Below, piece after piece: positions 24,541 through 36,849 of a stretch of DNA of 64,000 nt; position 1 is the first letter of the stretch; each line of letters begins with the position of its first letter. The position numbers and the translations under genes were made by a program. The notes under the pieces were generated by a model. It did no database searches, was not told where the DNA came from, and was given only the letters and a program-made list of their open reading frames with translations. Source of the stretch: Siphonodentalium dalli (lineage: Eukaryota > Mollusca > Scaphopoda > Gadilida > Siphonodentaliidae). The stretch is taken from positions 269,321,426 to 269,385,425 of the forward strand of contig CP136063.1 of the NCBI GenBank assembly GCA_032622095.1. The letters run 5' to 3'.

Positions 24541-24804
24541 TAAATACATATACAAACTTATGACTAACTCGGGAGAGGGGGTGTCCAGTGATCTGTATAT
24601 ATGTTCAACTTGTTTTGGTAGTCATGTTGCTTTGCCATTACTAATTATTTATTTTTTCAGTGCAATAACATATGGGAGAGGGGGGTACCCTTAAGTGAGT
24701 CAGTACTTGTCCCCCAATTGTATGTATAAACAAATGTATTTGTTATATATCATGTGTTATCTAAATTTGACATATATTTGAAATAAATATATCTAAACTA
24801 AACT
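24541..24804 (+). repeat. LINE 3' UTR relic
   Basis: Contains 'taactcgggagagggggtgt', 'gctttgccattact', 'acatatgggagaggggg', 'gtacttgtcccc' and the tail 'aaataaatatatctaaacta'. The same order occurs in antisense inside the second Helentron-like element (about 49660-49835). The tail matches the LINE 3' end at 54.9 kb. It is a 5'-truncated LINE insertion and non-coding. Confidence 0.6.
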
Positions 24805-26413
24805 TTGGTACATTCCAGCAGTCGGAAATTTCATGCATGACACAACATTAGTTGGACATTAATTTGACACCATATATAGGTTGGCATTGTTCTCATTGTT
24901 TGATTTTTTTCAACCAGTAAATGTTGGTAATTTTCCAATCTTAGTGTTTGTTAGATTGGATATTTCCAAGGGGAGAAAATTGAATTCTGCGAACCTGTGA
25001 GATTGATGTTTGGTTCAATGGGGGGGGGGGGGGGGGGGGGGTACAGTTGACCAGAAATTTGAGGAAACTTCTAGCCACGTCCCTAGAACATGTGTCTGTT
25101 GTCTATACAGAGACTATTGTGCAAAACGACTGCATTTAACGCAACAAAACATGTTAATCATGAAATTGCTATAACTTTAAGACTAGATGATAGTACATAC
25201 GTGTATCTGATAATCCACCGATACCATATAATCCTACTATTTCTTGAATAAGAAGAAACATTATAATAACGAACACAGCAGAAGACATATCCATGCAGGT
25301 TCATATGAATTCGGTCAATGGTGACGTATCCGCCGAATTCGAAATCGACATGCGTTTTGGCGGTATTTTAAGGATGGAATTATGAAATGGACATATGAAA
25401 GGGACAATCAAAAATGATTTGCAATTGCTTCGCCATCAATCGAAGTGCTCCCCCAGCGTTACTATCAATAGCGTTATTGTTTGGCTAATTTCAGTAATAT
25501 TCTCCCAGTTTACGTTCAATAAAACAAATTTGTCTCCGCATTTAAAATTATTTGATATAGATCGTTTATATTCTGCAATAATTTGTATACAAGAGACGGA
25601 TTCTTATGTTTTATTGTGTTTTTAAACTCTGAGGTGGCGAAATCTCGGTTTGTTTACATTACGAACATTTGAGTCCGTAATCGGAATCCGAATCCCAATC
25701 GGATTACCACGAAATTGAGATTACAGTCTGTTCGTTTACTGATTCTGCCAATTTCTGGTCTGTTCTTTTGCCGAACCAAGTCGTACGGGGATCAATCTGT
25801 AATCTGAATCTAGAATCTGAATCTGATTTTAGCGAAATAACGCCTCTGGGATTTTTTGGGGACACCTGTTTTTGGGCAATGATATTCCGAAGGCATATCC
25901 TGAATGACTGAGAGGAGGAAGGTTTGGGAGTGGGTAACCCCCTGCTGATGGTGGAGGCATGTTCTTCCTCCTGGAATTGTTTTTTGAAAATCCATTGCAT
26001 TGAGAGCTAATCTAGGGTTCTTTGAGTCAGTATTTTGAATTTTACTGAGAGGTTAATTTGATCAGGTTTCCCAACCATAACTTTGGAAATGTTTAGATAT
26101 GTATGGATTGGAAATGCTTATAAGTTATTGTCAGGTATATTTTGGTTTGAACAATGGATTATGCTTTAATATCCTGGCTGCTTGAAATGAGACTTACCAT
26201 TATCACTTTTAATTCATATAATAGGCTATTTTCTAAAATCCAAGTGAGAGACACATACCAGTACTAGTATATAATATATTAGTACAGAAAAATTGTCTAT
26301 TAAGTTAGTAATTACTATTAGCACTAATCTCTATGTTAATTTTTCATTTGATGTCATGAGATCACACCTGATAACAAGGTATATTTAATAAAATTGTCAT
26401 TGTTCCTGTACTA
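24805..26413. other. Intergenic stretch with a G22 run
   Basis: A pure run of 22 G occupies 25020-25041. The second arm of the 24.0-kb inverted repeat is at 25660-25850. A minus-strand open frame at 25704-26000 is low-complexity and unassigned. No supported gene is seen. Confidence 0.45.
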
Positions 26414-26696
26414 TTTTTGATTGAAATACTGAAGACTGAAGACTGAATGATAACAAACCTGAACTCAAACTACATGTATTTCCAGTTTTAACAGATGAAA
26501 GCTAGATAAAGCCAAACATACTTTTACAGTATGATTCCAACTATTAAACTTAAATATTTTTGTAAACTTAAATACATTAGGTCAATATATATAGATTTTT
26601 GATTGAAATACTGAAGACTGAAGGCTGAATGATAACAAACCTGAACCCAAACTACATGTATTTCAAGTTTTAACAGATGAAAGCTAGATAAAGCCT
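26414..26696 (+). repeat. Direct duplication of ~101 bp, offset 182 bp
   Basis: 26414-26514 and 26596-26696 share 'ttttgattgaaatactgaag', 'gataacaaacctgaac', 'actacatgtattt' and 'gatgaaagctagataaagcc' with only a few changes. The 81-bp spacer is not duplicated. Confidence 0.8.
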
Positions 26697-26739
26697 TAAA
26701 TAACATATGTCAATATTTAAGAAATGGATGTTTATTTGC

Positions 26740-26855
26740 TTGCGTTCCATAGAGTATGGATGCAAGTTGGTCTGACATTTTCATGTGTGGAACGCTTTCG
26801 CCTTCCACACATGAAAATGTCAGACCAACTTGCATCCATACTCTATGGAACGCAA
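26740..26855. repeat. Perfect hairpin: 53-bp arms, 10-nt loop
   Basis: The left arm 26740-26792 and right arm 26803-26855 are exact reverse complements around the loop CGCTTTCGCC. Outside the perfect part, about 20 more bases pair imperfectly. A third partial copy of the arm (ATGGATGCAAGTTGG) lies at about 26978-26992. The arms are too long and perfectly paired for a typical animal pre-miRNA. It is more like a recent palindromic duplication or a mini fold-back. Confidence 0.9.
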
Positions 26856-27103
26856 CAAAATCAACATTCATTACTTATATTTACAGTCAACCGAGTCAAC
26901 TGGCAGGTTAAAAGAGTTATAAGCGTCCATTCCCAACGTTATTATCGTGGCTCGGAGCAAGTTGCGTCTACACAAAAATGGATGCAAGTTGGGGTCAGCG
27001 CGCGACGTCATGTGACGTAATTTCGACCAACCAACGTCCTGCATTCATGTTCCACAATAGGAATGCACTTGTGAGTGTAAATATATATAGACTAGCCGAT
27101 GAG

Positions 27104-27612
27104 CCCGACGTTGTCCGGGCTATTCATAAACCAAATTTCAAGTCGATAGCTCCACCCGTTTCCGAGATCTGGTTTGCGCATGCACGAAGCTTGTGTCGCA
27201 CGGGCTCGGTGCCCCGATAAAATTCGTATCCGGGGCAAGATACATTCACACACCAAATTTCAAGTCGATAGCTCCACCCGTTTCCGAGATCTGGTCTGCT
27301 CATGCGCGAAGCTTGCGTCGCACAGGCTCGGCGACCCGATAAAATTCGTATCCGGGGCAAGATACATTCACATAGCAAATTTCAAGTCGATAGCTCCACC
27401 CGTTTCCGAGATCTCGTCTGCGCATGCGCGAAGCGGGCGCCGCACGGGCTCGCCAATACGACAACGTCGACCGCCTGGTCAAACTACACACACGTACCAA
27501 GTTTCGTCCCGATTGGTCGAGAATCGTAGATTTGTATAAATGACAGACAAACAAACATACAGACAAACAAGCATACAGACCAACAGAGGTCTTCAAAATA
27601 TATATGAGATAA
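27104..27612 (+). repeat. Dispersed repeat family R1, copy B
   Basis: Same units and same closing sequence as 436-992: 'gacgttgtccgggctattca', two to three units with GCGCATGCGCGAAG, 'tagatttgtataa', then an imperfect ACAGACAAAC microsatellite and 'ggtcttcaaaatatatatga'. The two copies differ in the number and divergence of internal units. Confidence 0.75.
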
Positions 27613-28352
27613 TTTTCATCTTGTTATGATATGAACCGGGACCAAATTGAAAAAAAAAGTTAAAAAAACGCCTGGATATGTCCCTGATGTACCATGTGGC
27701 TATACTGGTAATCACAATGAGTTACGCTATCCCCAAAGTTTCACTATCCCCAAAGTTTCACAAAAAACAGGGAAAAAGTGGATTTAGTACTGTCAACGTC
27801 AAGTACTTATAAGTTAAATCATTCAAATTTTATATACGGTATTGACTGTACATGTACACACCGTAACAGGTCTGGTGAACCACTGTTTGATTTTATAAGA
27901 CCGATTGGTCTAAAATTTACTGATACAAGATTACAGGCCCTCAATCTTTGCATTTTGTGCCAGGGTTGATGTTTTACCAATCCCGTCACCCATATTCGAG
28001 GCAGGGGTAGGGTCAATAATATACATGTATGACGGGGTGTCATAAGGGACAATACAGTGACTATAGACATTTTTACAATAGAGACGAGTGCGAAATTTAG
28101 CACCCCTGATTTAAAAATTGCGAGTGCACACATGTACGAGTGCGAGAGCAGTTGCTCACATCTCCTTGGAAGGATCGGATAATTTTATTTACAATACACA
28201 TACATGGAAAGTACAATTACAAATAAATATAATATTAATAGACTATACATGTATATTGCTAGGGGTGATATAGTCATGGCTGACTGTCTTCCTATCAGGA
28301 TTGATTGATCAGTTGTTCACAATACAGGTACCTGTTATTAATACATGTAGGG

Positions 28353-28690
28353 CTGAAGGGGTCATTCCCACCAAAAAACATGCTGAAGTTGAAGAGTACA
28401 TGTACACAGGATTTGAAAATGTGCTGAAGAGTACACAAGGTTTGTGATTGGCATTAACACCATAACTAAACTGTTGTTCTGACGCCCATTAGCAGTTTAT
28501 TTTCAGTTCATTTTGATGTTCATTGGAACGCAAACAATCATCCTCTAGTTTAAAACAATAAGCATGGCAGATACCGGTACGAATAATAAACATCATTTAG
28601 AACGAGATTTAATAATGTACCGGTACCTTCAGCACATTTTCAAAACGTGTGTACCCTTCAGCATTTTTTTGGTGAGAGCGACCCCTTCAG
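28353..28690. mobile_element. Inverted-repeat element, 338 bp
   Basis: The left arm ('ctgaaggggtcattcccacc...aaaacatgctgaa...gaaaatgtgctgaag', 28353-28435) is an imperfect complement of 28627-28690. The ends CTGAAGGGGTC/GACCCCTTCAG are exact. This is MITE-like and no target duplication is clear. The 27613-28352 stretch before it has no recognised gene. Confidence 0.6.
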
Positions 28691-28883
28691 GATTAGTAGG
28701 CTTATAAAATCACATGATGTACATGTAGATGTGGTTCAAATCAGGATGTGTCCTTATTTCGCCATCTCTAGTCATTCCATTAATATATATATATTTTTTG
28801 GGTGGAAGAATAAGTTTTATACATGTACTACAGGTACATATTTAAATCGGGTTTTCCAACTTCCGTTCACTATTTTATTTACA

Positions 28884-29266
28884 TACCCTGCTTGACAAAA
28901 CAAGTGTCCAATGTCACCGCTGTGTATTTGCCATTCGGCCGCGGTGTCAGAGTTTGGAACTGCAGTTGAGCACCGCGGCCGATCGACAAGTACACTGCGC
29001 CGAAAGGCAAGTACGGTACACCATGGGCGAACGACAACTACACCGCGGCCGGACCGCATGTACACCATGGTTAGATTTCTGGTTCGTATCATCTTTTTTC
29101 AGTTTAATGAACGTACACTGCGGCAACTACACCATGGCCAAATGGCAAGTACACGGCGACCCAACTGTAGTTAGCCGGTGGAGCCGCGGTGTAGTTGCAT
29201 TTCAGCCGCGGTGGCAAGGCTAACCGCACCGCGGTTAAGTGGACACTTGTTTTGTCCAGCAGGGTA
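28884..29266 (+). mobile_element. CCGCGG-rich MITE, copy 1 (383 bp)
   Basis: The terminal inverted repeats of about 26 bp begin TACCCTGCTKGACAAAACAA, and the right end is TTGTTTTGTCCAGCAGGGTA. The outer TA could be the target duplication. The interior is unusually GC- and CCGCGG-rich apart from a conserved AT-rich centre ('ggttagatttctggttcgta'). Any open frames are incidental. It shares the family with 29374-29705 and 23694-23793. Confidence 0.85.
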
Positions 29267-29373
29267 CCTGTAGTATGCACATTCCAGCAAACTTTTGTAC
29301 CAACAGCCAAGTACGGTATGCTTAAGCAAGTTAAGTCTACCAGTCACTGCTATGCGTTCCGGGGCCCCAAGCA

Positions 29374-29705
29374 TACCCCGCTGGACAAAACAAGTGTCCA
29401 TTGGTACCGTGGTGTATTTGCCGTTCGGCCGCGGTGTCAAGAGTTTGTAACTGCAGTTAACGGCAAGTTCACTGCGGCCGAACGGCAACTACTAGTACCC
29501 TCATGGCCGAATGACATGTACGTGTACGCCGTGGTTAGATTTCTGGTTTGTATCGTCTTTTTTCGGTTTAACTTTAATGAAAGTACACCGCGGCCAACTG
29601 TACCGGTAGTTAGTTGGTGGAGCCGCGGTGCAGTTGCATTTTGGCCACGGTGGAAATGCTAACCACACCGCAGTTAAGTGGATAGTTGTTTTGTCCAGCA
29701 GGGTA
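29374..29705 (+). mobile_element. CCGCGG-rich MITE, copy 2 (332 bp)
   Basis: Same orientation, termini and centre as copy 1, which ends 107 bp upstream. About 50 bp shorter through internal deletions. The terminal repeats TACCCCGCTGGACAAAACAA and CCAGCAGGGTA are intact. Confidence 0.85.
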
Positions 29706-30379
29706 CTAAAAGGATACAACTGTATTGAGACTGAACGTTCACTACATCATGCATGATGGATTGAATTTGATGCATACTGCATACAGTGTAGTCTATGGCT
29801 ATGCACTTACCATTCGGCTGTTAGTTTAATATGGAGTCTTGTTTTAATCCAGAGAACAAATCACACATTGAATGTGACATTCACAATGTGAATGTCAACA
29901 ACGGGTCAACGCCAATATGAATATTCAATAAAATGATCATCTTCAAGTTCAAGTTAATTGTTATGTTGTGTAATATAATCTCTCCATATAGGAGGCAATA
30001 AAGATATATATCGTTGATTTAAGGTCCATGGTACTGTAATAATTTGCTTTACTCTTCGTACGTTAAACACTTGATGTTGTCCTCGGTGTTGACGAAACTG
30101 GTTCGTGTGTGAGGTAGAAAATGAAATGCGCTTTCAACTTTGACACTGATTAGTTCGAATACCTTTGCATCGCCTACGTCAAAAAATTGCGATGTATAAC
30201 TCCAAATTGATTCATCGTGGTGTTGTCTGAAAAATCACTGTTGTTAAATCACACTATAATGATGCCGGTCATTTGGTAGGGACAGTTGAGAATTGAGTTG
30301 TTCAACTCGCCTAACAAATCAATGTACAATGTATCAGCGGCATTCTGAACTCCTCGACCTGTGACCTCTGGACCAATTT

Positions 30380-30619
30380 TCCCAGGAAGCAATGCGAAAG
30401 CGGAGCGGAAGTCACGTGATTTTTAACCAATTTTTGTGCGCCGTTTTTCATCGCGTCGAAATTCTGTTTCATGGTATTGTAAAAATTGATGATGTCATTC
30501 ACGCCTAAACTTGAAAAGCAACAACGCGCCGCAGAATTTGGACGCGATGAAAATCCGGACAAGAAAAATGGGTTAAAAATCACGTGACTTTCGCCCCGCT
30601 TTTGCATAGCATCCTGGGA
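30380..30619. mobile_element. Inverted-repeat element of 240 bp (TCCCAGGA ends)
   Basis: The ends TCCCAGGA and TCCTGGGA lead imperfect arms of about 85 bp. Matching blocks include 'aaagcgg', 'gtcacgtgatttttaacc' and 'ttttcatcgcgtc', read inward from both sides. It is a non-coding MITE-like element. 29706-30379 and 30620-31579 hold no recognisable gene. Confidence 0.7.
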
Positions 30620-31579
30620 ACAATAATATCAAATTGTGAAATCACGGAATCGGAAGTGGACCAAGTGGGATGGTTATGAAATTAGCAACTTCAGTTTTTC
30701 TGAACAATTCCTATGTTATGCAGGCTTATGAAATAGTTTCATTTTGACCATTTTCGTTGGTTAGCTGACCGAAAACCAGCGAAGACGTCATGACAAGTCC
30801 CATGACGTCATTTACGTCAGTTGGTTTTGTGGGACAGAATCCAGACACATTTGGTCTTTACCGGAAACACCGATTTCACATCACTAGACTAAACGCAATT
30901 ATATATATAAAATGGCCAAAGGACATTTTATATACAATATGCACACAATAAATATGGGATCCCTCCCTTCAAACGTGTTGTTTGTTTGTTTGGTTTTCAT
31001 TGTTCCTTTTTTGTTTGTACTTTTAAAACTAGTGAGTGCATATAAGATTATATTCTTCATCATGTTTTCAAATGTCATTTTGACTATCAGTTTGAATTTT
31101 TGACCATGCAATGAGCTAATTCAGCTGCCTTCCGCAATATATACACTTAAATGTAATTAAGAGACTTCTCTAAAGACCATTTTCTAGAACAATACAGACT
31201 GGATTCAAACGAGAGATGTTTTCTATTGACAAGAGCTAGCTAGCTAGCGCATGAAACTGTTCGCGCGAAAGATTTCCCCAGTGATATTTTGGGATATAGC
31301 GCCCATGTAAACATTTATATTTGTCATATATAAACGTGGGAAGTTGCTAGCTTTAGTTTGGCATGGATGTGTATGAGTTGTTTTAACGAGATACATGGTG
31401 GCATGCAGGGTGGTTGTACTGTAGTGTTCCGCGGAATCCGCCCCTCCAACTTTGGTGAAAGTATTCAACATTTTGAAATCCCATGACTGACACAGCAACA
31501 GTTGGAAATTACGTATCTAGATGGAAATTGTTGTGATAGTTTGATGTATTTGTGTGGTTGCTCCACTACGTGTCACGTG

Positions 31580-32035
31580 CGATCATATTATATACAATAT
31601 ATGCAAATAATCACATATAATGTAAATGTGGATGTTTAGCCTGCCCGTGTAATACGAGTCTCAGCTGTCTGGCCATCGACGCAGTCCTGTCTGGAATTTT
31701 GCGCGCCGATGTAGGTTGTGACGTCATGATGTACGTCTTGATGTCATGACGCCTTTAGTGGTTTCCCAAGAAGCAATCTTAAAAGGATTCTGCGATCTTT
31801 CAATCGGAACTTATAGTGTCCGTTTGTCGGCCTTGAACTTTGAGAATATTTCTTCAATCTTTTAGGCGGAAATACCGTTAGAAAATGGAAGAACAAATCT
31901 AAACGGCCAGTAAGGCAAATAGAATCCTATTTCGGGGCAAATATTTTTAATAATTTTATAAAATATGTAAACAAAACTGTTTAATGCAATTTCAGTTTTT
32001 GTTAACCAGGGTTTTGGTTTCATTTACATTAATTA
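31580..32035 (+). repeat. Repeat Y, plus copy, left half
   Basis: This is the reverse complement, with moderate divergence, of about 37895-38365. Shared blocks include 'gtctcagctgtctggccatc', 'gcgcgccgatgtaggtt', 'gacgtcatga', 'atctttcaatcggaactta' and 'gcaaatatttttaataattt'. The remainder of Y continues at about 36850-37353, so some 4.8 kb has been inserted into this copy. No reading frame is preserved. Confidence 0.75.
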
Positions 32036-33297
32036 TTTTTCAATATTTTTTTCACCCACTGACCGACGCGCGAAGTGTCTATAATCGTAGGACTTATGCG
32101 TTTCTGCTGAATTGAACTAGTGCCTATGCGTTTCTGCTGAGCTGCACTGACGTTTGATCGCAAAATAAAATTATAATCATTATCAAAGCACACGTTTGGA
32201 TAACACCGCCATAAACAGTGACATATTATGATGTTGAGCTCGTATCGTCAATAAAATTAGAGTTATGACTTATAAAACTAAGAATTACTGCTAAAGTATT
32301 TCTACCAATTGGGTCACTAGATTCGTGTTGAGCTGGAACTTGAGAAATTTCAATTTCAACCAATTGAAATGCCGTTGAAAACCGAAGGGTTAAGCGATTA
32401 TCGCAATAGGATATGGGAACACCGTGTGCGTAACGTAACTATCACAAGTATAACGTACTCTGATAACAACTTATCGCCAAATTCGTGCTTCAAACAGATT
32501 AAACATGTCATCTTCAGCTTCTTTTATTTTATTTTTATGAAAATGAATAATAAATGGTGTGATAAATATGTATAATATGTATATAACGACAAATAGAGTA
32601 AAATTAGCCATTTTTCCGTGAAACTTAGGATAGGAAAGCCAGGTACAAAAATTGGTGAAATATGAGTACGAACGTCAAAGTGTTCCCCTGTCGTATCGTG
32701 ATAATTGCCAACCGTCACTGCGAAGCGAAGCCTCCATTGGCGATTATTAATTAATTCATTTCGGCTGTTCAGTCTTCTAAGCTATTAAAACTTTCTTGGA
32801 TATCTTGGAAGGTGTTTTTGGAGGATTGTTCTGATATATAAATGTTGGACTAACCTTCCAAAAAGATGAGTTTGACGCCTGCATTTCTTGGCATGAATAT
32901 ATATTTTTTTTAAATACATTTATTCATTAACTCATGAATGAATTGGACCCAAAACTCAGGCACAGCCTATTTTATTGGGTCTAAACAGAAAAATACAAAA
33001 AGTTGACAAACAAGGACACATGACAATTTAATGGTGTATATATCTTGTATCATGGAAATTCCTAATAATCATTAAGTATGAAGTCACTAAATAGGATTAA
33101 ATAAAACAGGGTTATCCTGAAAATACTGTTGATGGCAATGAGTAATAGTTTAGAGTTTAAAATGATTCAATATTCAGATAAAGTTGTGATGATATAATAA
33201 CCATATAAATTTGAATGATACGCCACACCCACATGTATCAATCTGCAAGTTAAGCAGAAAAGGTGTATGAATATTAACGAGGGCTCGTCTCGTTATG

Positions 33298-33725
33298 CTG
33301 TGGTTAAGTGGTCAATTACTTTAGGCATTACTGTAACCAATATAAGGATTTGAGGTGTAATGATAACTCAATCCTCATACAGTAATGTACAAAGTAATTG
33401 ACCACTTAACCACAGCAGAATAATGGGTAATTTGTCAGGATTTTAAATGCTAAAAAAATACCCATAATTCTTCTGTGGTTAAGTGGTCAATTACTTTGGG
33501 CATTACTGTAACCAATATAAGGATTTGAGGTTTAATGATAACTCAATCCTCGTACAGTAAGGCTCAAAGTAATTGACCACTTAACCACAGCATAATCATT
33601 GGTAATTTTTCAGGATTTTAAATCCTGAAAAATTACCAATAATTCTGATGTGGTTAAGTGGTCAATTACTTTGGGCATTACTGTAACCAATATAAGGATG
33701 TGAGGTTTAATGAGAACTCCATCCA
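33298..33725 (+). repeat. 175-bp tandem repeat built on a CAGTAATGC-type MITE
   Basis: Two full MITE copies (33380-33508 and 33555-33683) and the right end of a third (33298-33333) are separated by the same 46-bp spacer ('aaccaatataaggatttgag ... taatgataactcaatcc'). The right ends are exactly 175 bp apart. Arms are near-perfect inverted repeats (CAGTAATG...; AATTGACCACTTAACCACAG; TAATGGGTAATTT). The second MITE has an interrupted loop while the third is an almost perfect hairpin. Confidence 0.9.
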
Positions 33726-35234
33726 CATAACTAATAAATATGTGTGAAAATTAAACCAAAACAAAATAAATTCCATGATGGCGTCCAATATGGACTGCCT
33801 AATTCTGCTCCAAAACATGTATATTGAATATATGGATGTTTAATGGAGGGGAAACCGATTATTTCACTGATATTTTCATTAACTGGGATCCAAAAACCCG
33901 ACTTACGAGAGCGCGCTTCGCCCGCGACTGTATCTTAAGCATATGTGCATATTTAATAAGCGAACAATTGGAATCCCAACAGAGAAGATTGGCGTGTCGC
34001 CCTTGCGCTTGCTCATAGACATCATTGATGATATCTATGGGAAACCACATTGACATTTAATAGAGAATTTCGATTAACTGTAATAACTTAAGGAATCTCT
34101 AATTAGGGCTGCACGGTTATGAAAAAAACATCAAATAACTTATTATTTAACTAACCGAATAACTAATTGCACTCAAGCCCAATAAGAAATTTCCTTAAGT
34201 TTATTGTGCTTAAAGGAATTAGTCTGTCAAAAAAATATTTTTTTTATCGTCATAATACTAATAATATATGTCTAACAGACCCATTTCGCCAAGAAAATTC
34301 AAAATCGAGCAGATAGTATTTTTATTATTATGATATTAAAAAAATCGCGGAAATATCCGAAGTCAGTCACGTGAGTGCGATCACATGACCACAACGCGGT
34401 CACATGACCGATCATCTGCAGCGACGCTTACCGATGACAGCGGTGGGTGGAGCTTGAAATAATTCCGCCAATCGCGTAACGAGTTGATAAATTACGCTGG
34501 TTATTTACCTAAGCCTTTACGATAAATAGCGATTACAGAATAAAACTGTTTGAATGTGCTGAATTATGAACTGGCTTTGCTAGAATGTTGGATTATATAA
34601 CGAATAATGATGGCTAAAATGCACTTTGAGGCGATAAAAGTTGTTTGAAATGAGATTAATTTATGCAGAAATGCAATGAGCGAGCGGAATTTCGTGCGAA
34701 ACTAATTTAACTGTTTCTGAAAGAATACAAGTTAGGCCATATACCGGTACATTCTTCGTTGTATGGTACCAATTTCGGAAGCTAATTTACACACTAGTGT
34801 CACCCCGTTGTGCGCTATATGCGTACAATTAAATACAAATGGGGTGTGATTAAAAAGGTGGTGGTTATTGTACTAGTACATGTATCATGATGGCTTATTT
34901 TCGTCATAATAATGTTCCTGTCTGTTTCTTCACACAAAACATTTTGTGTGGAGAAGTGCACGACTGTGAATAGCTTGCTAAAATCCTTCCAGTCAAGATC
35001 GATAAGTGAGTAAACAAAATAATTCACTCGAATACACAACGGACTGTTGAAACTACAATAATTATTAGTTAGGCTGCAGTTTGGCATAACGACATTTTTT
35101 TTAATTGAATGCTAGCCTGGCATTGTTTTTCAGTTTGTGTTTGTCGTTCGTTTTATTTTACGTTTTGATGGCACATATTGACTTTCTAGAGAGGATTTTT
35201 TGAATTGTTAGCTTAGAAAAACTCCAATGATTGC

Positions 35235-35415
35235 CTCTAATAAAGAGCGTCCATATTTTCGTCGCGGTGTAGACAATAAAGAGCGTTCTCAGTTATGAAC
35301 GTGCTCTATTTCGATATGTCATGGGTGATTTTGTATGTGGTATTGTGACAATTAAATATAAAGAGCGTCCATGCTTCCGTCTCACAAAAGCGGTAGACAA
35401 TAAAGAGCGTTCTAA
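35235..35415 (+). repeat. Direct duplication with AATAAAGAGCGT boxes
   Basis: 'aataaagagcgtccat', then 'cgtc', then 'gtagacaataaagagcgttc' occurs at about 35237-35290 and again at 35356-35412. Four GAGCGT boxes are present in all. Confidence 0.75.
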
Positions 35416-36219
35416 ATTACGCACTGTGTTGTCTTTTTGGAGGTACTAAATACTGGATCGCTAGCCCGCCCACAACTGAACACACTACATCTACTAGGCA
35501 TCTTGGAATATGTGGAGATGACAGATACTCGGGATATTTATATCGAAAGTAAAACAACAAACAAACACGAAACAAAAGCGCCTAAATAGAGTTAACATTA
35601 TTCAGCCCAGTGTTTATATAAATTTGGGCGCTTCTTATATATGTATGACCAGAGAGATAATGTTCTTTCTATTCACTTTGTGGCATTTTAGAGTGCAAAT
35701 AAGTTCGCGACTGACACTGATGAATAGTCACTGAGTGATTACAAATCACCGAGTGAATACGCGAGACAATCAAAGCACTAATTACTGCCATCTATTTACC
35801 AAAACAGACACGTGCCGGCATGTTATTAATGGCTACAAAAACAACAACCATTCTAGGCGCTATTAATTACTTTCTTAACATAGTTCTTGTCTTCTATTGC
35901 AGCTAAACGGCCAAAGCGTAACGTAATCTATACACCACACGCGCACATACGACTCCGCATTTTAGTATCGGCTGACTGACGATTACGTCATCGTAGTCTG
36001 CATAATAAACTCCGGTTCCGAATCTGTGTTTTTAATTTGCGCCCCACAAGTACGTCACTCGTAGTTTAGTCACGGAAATCTCCGAATACCGGTGGTGGTA
36101 TTATTTATTTATTTTACGAGTTATTTATTATGCGATCGGAATGGGACTTGGATCATTTTAATCACAACAGGGAGGGCTTTCCGATTGCGTTTTGTAGTTT
36201 CTAGACAGAATAAATCCTT

Positions 36220-36650
36220 TAAGCAAAGTTAGAGATACCTTATTGCGCTTAACACAATATGATTTTCCTGTGCAATAAGGAATATTCTTATTACACATTC
36301 CCTATTACACATAAGCGAAATTACATCCATATTGCACTTAATCGCAATTAATATCTATCTCATTAGATCGCCCTTGTGCAAATAGTAGAATAATCCTATA
36401 TTTGTTCCACCCATTGTACCATGGGAATGGACTACACCACCTGAATTATAGGGAGTTTATGTACACTATATACTATATTCCTTATTAAGAGATACCTTAT
36501 TGAGTTTTATTATCTAAGGGCAATATGAAAATTCCATCATTGCACTTATACACAGTTAAATACTTCCATATTGCGCTTAAGCACAATAGAGATTCCCATA
36601 TTGCGCTTAAGTGCAATTAGCTCTTCTTGCGCTTAATTGTTATAATTGTG
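36220..36650. repeat. Diverged TTGCGCTTAA-type repeat field
   Basis: Six or more degenerate copies of 'atattgcgcttaa(g/c)cacaat' or its complement occur at irregular spacing. Each can form a short stem between TTGCGCTTAA and TTAAGYGCAA. Confidence 0.55.
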
Positions 36651-36849
36651 TTGTAACTATTGTTTCGTCCTTTAATATTTCCCATACATTATGTACCCAT
36701 ATATTATGCTAAAAAATAGTACTATTGTTACTAATAGTACTCGTAGTAGTTGATACCACGTTACTGTCAATATTCTATCATGGTTAGTTTCAAAATCATA
36801 ACGTTAATTGTTATTACTATTTGTGTGTATTGTACATGTACATCAGTCA

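Larger units (their letters stand above)
32036..36849. other. ~4.8-kb DNA interrupting repeat Y
   Basis: No coding region is supported and no terminal repeats were identified, so its nature is unknown. Inside are a short duplication at 32094-32153 ('tatgcgtttctgctga'), the MITE tandem array at 33298-33725, the duplicated GAGCGT segments at 35235-35415 and a diverged repeat field at 36220-36650. 33726-35234 is plain AT-rich sequence. Confidence 0.45.

Noticed and set aside
25704-26000. 98-codon minus-strand frame as a host exon
   Set aside because: Unassigned, overlaps an inverted repeat and lacks convincing splice sites in phase.
26740-26855. The perfect hairpin as a microRNA precursor
   Set aside because: Animal pre-miRNAs are shorter and carry mismatches and bulges; 53 perfect pairs suit an siRNA-type inverted repeat instead.
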